This document shows, piece after piece, positions 62,593 through 64,000 of a DNA stretch of 64,000 bases. The stretch lies in contig JAPFFF010000039.1 in NCBI GenBank assembly GCA_039105265.1, positions 496,001 to 560,000 of the forward strand, given 5' to 3'. The notes beneath the pieces were generated by a model. That model made no database searches. It was not told the origin of the DNA and saw nothing but the letters and a program-made list of their open reading frames with translations. How positions within the stretch are numbered: position 1 is the stretch's first letter; every line of letters begins with the position of its first letter. Position numbers and translations under genes: made by a program. This DNA comes from Tritrichomonas musculus. Its lineage: Eukaryota > Parabasalia > Tritrichomonadida > Tritrichomonadidae.

Positions 62593-64000
62593 AAAGGAGG
62601 GTCAACTTATTTTTAACACAAAAACATAGTATAATTGGTTTTGATATTTCATAAGTACATATAATATTTTATATAATATATAATAGTTTTTCTATCTAAA
62701 ATATCTCTATAATTTATTTATATTATTGAGATAAAAATGTTTTATTCAAAAAAAATCTAATTTGAATGCCTATTCAAATATTTTTTCTCTCAATTTTTTC
62801 TTTTCAAATTTTAAAATTATTGTTTTACACATTTTTCTTGATGGTATATTAATATTTTTTTAAATATTCTTGCATATTTAATCATGTAATTAGATTTTTA
62901 AAATATTTACTCATACGGTATTTTAAATCAATTTATATATTAGCTTGGGAGAATGTATAAAACTAATGATCGAGCGTAATTTATCATGACTCTAATAAAA
63001 AATTGGTAGTTGGGATTTGAGATTTAGTCGAATATATAGATTTATTATACGCGTATATATCTAATATATTGTTTTCGAATTATTTGATGTGTTGAATTTG
63101 GGGTAATGTTTGATTTAATAGCATCAGCAATTATTTCAAAAAACTGATTATATCTCAGCCATTTTGTAAAAATATCGAATCTCGACTGGTTTATTCTAAT
63201 TATATTAGCGGATACTTTTAAATCATCATTTGATCTATCTGGAATTATTTGAAATTGAGAATCTCCAAATTTCATCGATTGCCCATAATCAAATCTTAAA
63301 AGTAATATTTATATATAATTATTTTTATATTATTTATAAATAAAATAGAAATTTGAATTTATTAATTAAATAACGCAAAAAAAGGCAAACAATGAGAAAA
63401 AATTGCCCATTCAATTAGTACCTCCTTCTCTCAATCTAAGAGAATTCAATTTTGAATACATTAAAACTACGATCAAAATTACCTAAAGATTTAAAATAAT
63501 AATATATTTATTTAAAATCCAAATTTATCGAGAAAAATACGGAAAAATAAACAAAATTATAATTCAGAAGTGAAAATTTTATTATAGTTTTTCTTTCAAT
63601 TTATGAAAAAATTTAAATAATAATATTTTTAAATTACATTTCATTTATATTAAATTAAATATATAATTAATTTTATGTATTAGAATACAATATATAATAT
63701 GTGATATCTAATGATTTATTTAATATTTGATAGGATATGAAATAATGAATAAATTTTAAAATTCATTTACTAAAGTTTTTTTTTTATTTGTTGAAAATTT
63801 CTCGATAAATTTAATCTAAGTAGACATTTTAGATATTTAATTTGTTTTACTAAATATACCATATATTAAATCATATATAATATATTGTATAATATAATAT
63901 TAATTAAAAACATAAGATATTTAGACATTATTAATTCAGAATGCATTCTGAATAGTATTGAAAAATGAAAATAATCAACTCAATTTTGAAATAAATAATT
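62593..64000. other. AT-rich tail with one small open frame
   Basis: The only protein-like stretch is 63045-63275 (-), 76 codons from an ATG: MKFGDSQFQIIPDRSNDDLK, then NIIRINQSRFDIFTKWLRYN and ADAIKSNITPNSTHQI. It reads like a fragment of a real protein, and the frame stays readable upstream of the ATG (YGQS), so it is probably a truncated copy. I do not recognise it. The remainder shows no gene, RNA or repeat. Confidence 0.4.

Overview
The window looks like a trichomonad genome, most likely Tritrichomonas (T. foetus or a close relative). This is inferred from four things. The DNA is extremely AT-rich. The genes have long single exons and no visible introns. The gene families are the ones these parasites expand: BspA-type leucine-rich repeat (LRR) surface proteins, BTB-like plus discoidin proteins, LRR proteins fused to TKL-type kinases, and giant coiled-coil proteins with tandem CH domains. 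Several start codons also sit just behind a TCATTT initiator-like motif. No species-specific marker was tested. There is no operon structure; genes lie on both strands in AT-rich spacers.

Left part (1-9.5 kb): no convincing gene. It holds 2.5 copies of a 131-bp satellite, a 3.3-kb segment bounded by perfect 24-bp inverted repeats with a second 1.46-kb TA-flanked inverted-repeat element inside it, a diverged 641-bp tandem duplication, and a 398-bp MITE-like element. Middle-left (9.5-29.5 kb): a BspA-like membrane protein with a damaged 5' end, an ESCRT-III CHMP1-like protein, a tRNA gene of unusual architecture, an unknown 184-residue protein, a membrane-anchored thioredoxin/PDI-like protein, a BTB-like/discoidin protein, a coiled-coil protein and an unknown 155-residue protein. 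Several perfect hairpins lie between them.

Centre (29.5-44.9 kb): one giant minus-strand gene of 15.3 kb. It encodes an N-terminal tandem CH (actin-binding) module followed by thousands of residues of heptad repeat. The core is a homogenised array of about 60 units of 105 bp (35 residues, exactly five heptads), sometimes with an extra 42-bp module. One 59-bp deletion breaks the frame.

Right part (45-64 kb): two paralogous LRR genes, one ending in an acidic tail and one carrying a C-terminal kinase domain with an HRN in place of HRD. Between them lies a 1.7-kb trinucleotide tract, possibly derived from an acidic protein gene. Next come a largely intact DDE transposase resembling the P-element/THAP9 group and a dead Tc1-type (DD34E) transposon interrupted by a 783-bp non-autonomous element with an 8-bp target duplication.

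The genes do not form one pathway. The strongest leads are the giant CH/coiled-coil repeat gene with its phased modules, the nested transposons, the probable pseudokinase/LRR pair and the odd tRNA. All identifications come from reading motifs; no database search was run.
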